NCBI GenBank assembly: GCA_049718665.1
Contig: JBNARO010000014.1
Coordinates: 1-43,445, forward strand
Length of the DNA stretch: 43,445 bases
Source: NZ13-RE01 sp049718665
GTDB taxonomy: Bacteria > Dictyoglomota > Dictyoglomia > Dictyoglomales > Dictyoglomaceae
Reading direction: 5' to 3'
This document shows positions 43,240-43,445 of the stretch, piece by piece. The translations under genes and the position numbers were made by a program. A model generated the notes under the pieces. The model made no database searches, had not been told where the DNA came from, and saw only the letters and a program-made list of their open reading frames with translations. The first letter of the stretch is position 1. Each line of letters opens with the position of its first letter.

Positions 43240-43268
43240 AGTATAAAATGTAAAATTACATATGTCAA
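43240..43268 (-). promoter_or_regulatory. Strong sigma-A promoter of the lacI operon
   Basis: Minus strand TTGACA (43268-43263), 17-base spacer, TATACT (43245-43240); eleven of twelve bases match the consensus. Confidence 0.82.
43248..43261. promoter_or_regulatory. ATGTAA-AA-TTACAT inverted repeat in the lacI promoter spacer
   Basis: Perfect six-base arms around AA, exactly between the -35 and -10 boxes. A LacI-type site here would give autorepression. It lacks the central CG common in LacI-family operators. Confidence 0.5.
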
Positions 43269-43297
43269 CTAAAAATGGGAGACTGTTCAAAAAAATT

Positions 43298-43445
43298 TTA
43301 AATAAGGGGAAATGATATATTTAGAAGGGCAATTTTAAAGAGCCAAATTAAAAGAATTCTTATAAAGTAGTCCCTTCCTCCTCTTTTTACGTTCCCAAAT
43401 ACACTCTCTATTACTCTAAAAGTCTCTTTCACTATTTCTTTTCCC
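43298..43445 (-). CDS. Probable transposase, C-terminal 48 residues (IS element at right edge)
   Basis: A minus-strand frame enters from the right edge and stops at 43298. It begins GKEIVKETFRVIESVFGNVK and continues RGGRDYFIRILLIWLFKIALLN. The E-x-x-F-x-x-x-K spacing and the final helix resemble the C-terminal end of DDE transposases; I cannot name the family. About 15-20 bases beyond the stop the sequence GGGAGACTGTTC (43277-43288) looks like an IS terminal inverted repeat. The start lies outside the window. Confidence 0.5.
   Translation of the reverse strand, partial: GKEIVKETFRVIESVFGNVKRGGRDYFIRILLIWLFKIALLNISFPLI

Noticed and set aside
1..43445. tRNA, rRNA and common riboswitch genes
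   Set aside because: No cloverleaf, rRNA-like GC-rich segment or recognisable riboswitch core was seen by eye; a covariance-model scan would be needed to exclude small RNAs.

Overview
The window is AT-rich and gene-dense. Its many sugar and sugar-acid transporters, strong Shine-Dalgarno sites and Ile/Lys/Glu-rich proteins suggest a heterotrophic, probably thermophilic bacterium. The gene repertoire and protein style look most like Dictyoglomus, but this is my impression and was not tested by any search. Two runs of N (10 bases at 1270-1279, 100 bases at 24541-24640) show it is a gapped draft assembly.

Layout. (1) 1-2777, minus: the start of a type I-B CRISPR-Cas operon (cas6, cas8b/csh1 broken by the 10-N gap, cas7/csh2 running off the edge). 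No CRISPR array is visible. (2) 2847-5780: a GH36 alpha-galactosidase and a divergent class I glutamine amidotransferase. (3) 5752-8853, minus: alpha-oxoamine synthase, cyclodeaminase/cyclohydrolase-like protein, PspC and a LiaF-like membrane protein in one operon. (4) 9291-20488, plus: an eleven-gene sugar operon with a SorC regulator, an AllA-like cupin, two ABC ATPases, a binding protein, two permeases, ribokinase, L-rhamnose isomerase, rhamnulokinase and RbsD. (5) 20466-22457, minus: a PfkB kinase and a zinc dehydrogenase. (6) 22649-24752: a beta-repeat protein, then decayed or mis-assembled DinB and GH130 genes around the 100-N gap. (7) 24753-33802: an IclR regulator convergent with a minus-strand operon of DapA-like aldolase, TRAP transporter, LarA-like racemase/epimerase and a CUT1 ABC transporter. 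(8) 33908-43198, minus: LacI regulator, a second CUT1 transporter (no ATPase), a cytoplasmic sialidase-fold protein, a second DapA-like aldolase, an L-fucose isomerase-like protein and a ribulokinase. (9) 43298-43445: the 3' end of a probable transposase.

How it works together. Three CUT1 ABC systems and one TRAP system import oligosaccharides, sugars or sugar acids. Each catabolic block carries its own regulator and enzymes for isomerisation, phosphorylation or aldol cleavage. Only the SorC operon encodes its own ATPases, so the other two ABC systems probably share ATPases made elsewhere.

The best regulatory signals are a perfect 34-bp palindrome just downstream of a perfect consensus promoter at 33827-33887, a GTGATA/TATCAC half-site that recurs at this promoter, at the dehydrogenase promoter and near the oxoamine synthase promoter, and a hairpin between the binding-protein gene and the permease genes in all three ABC operons.
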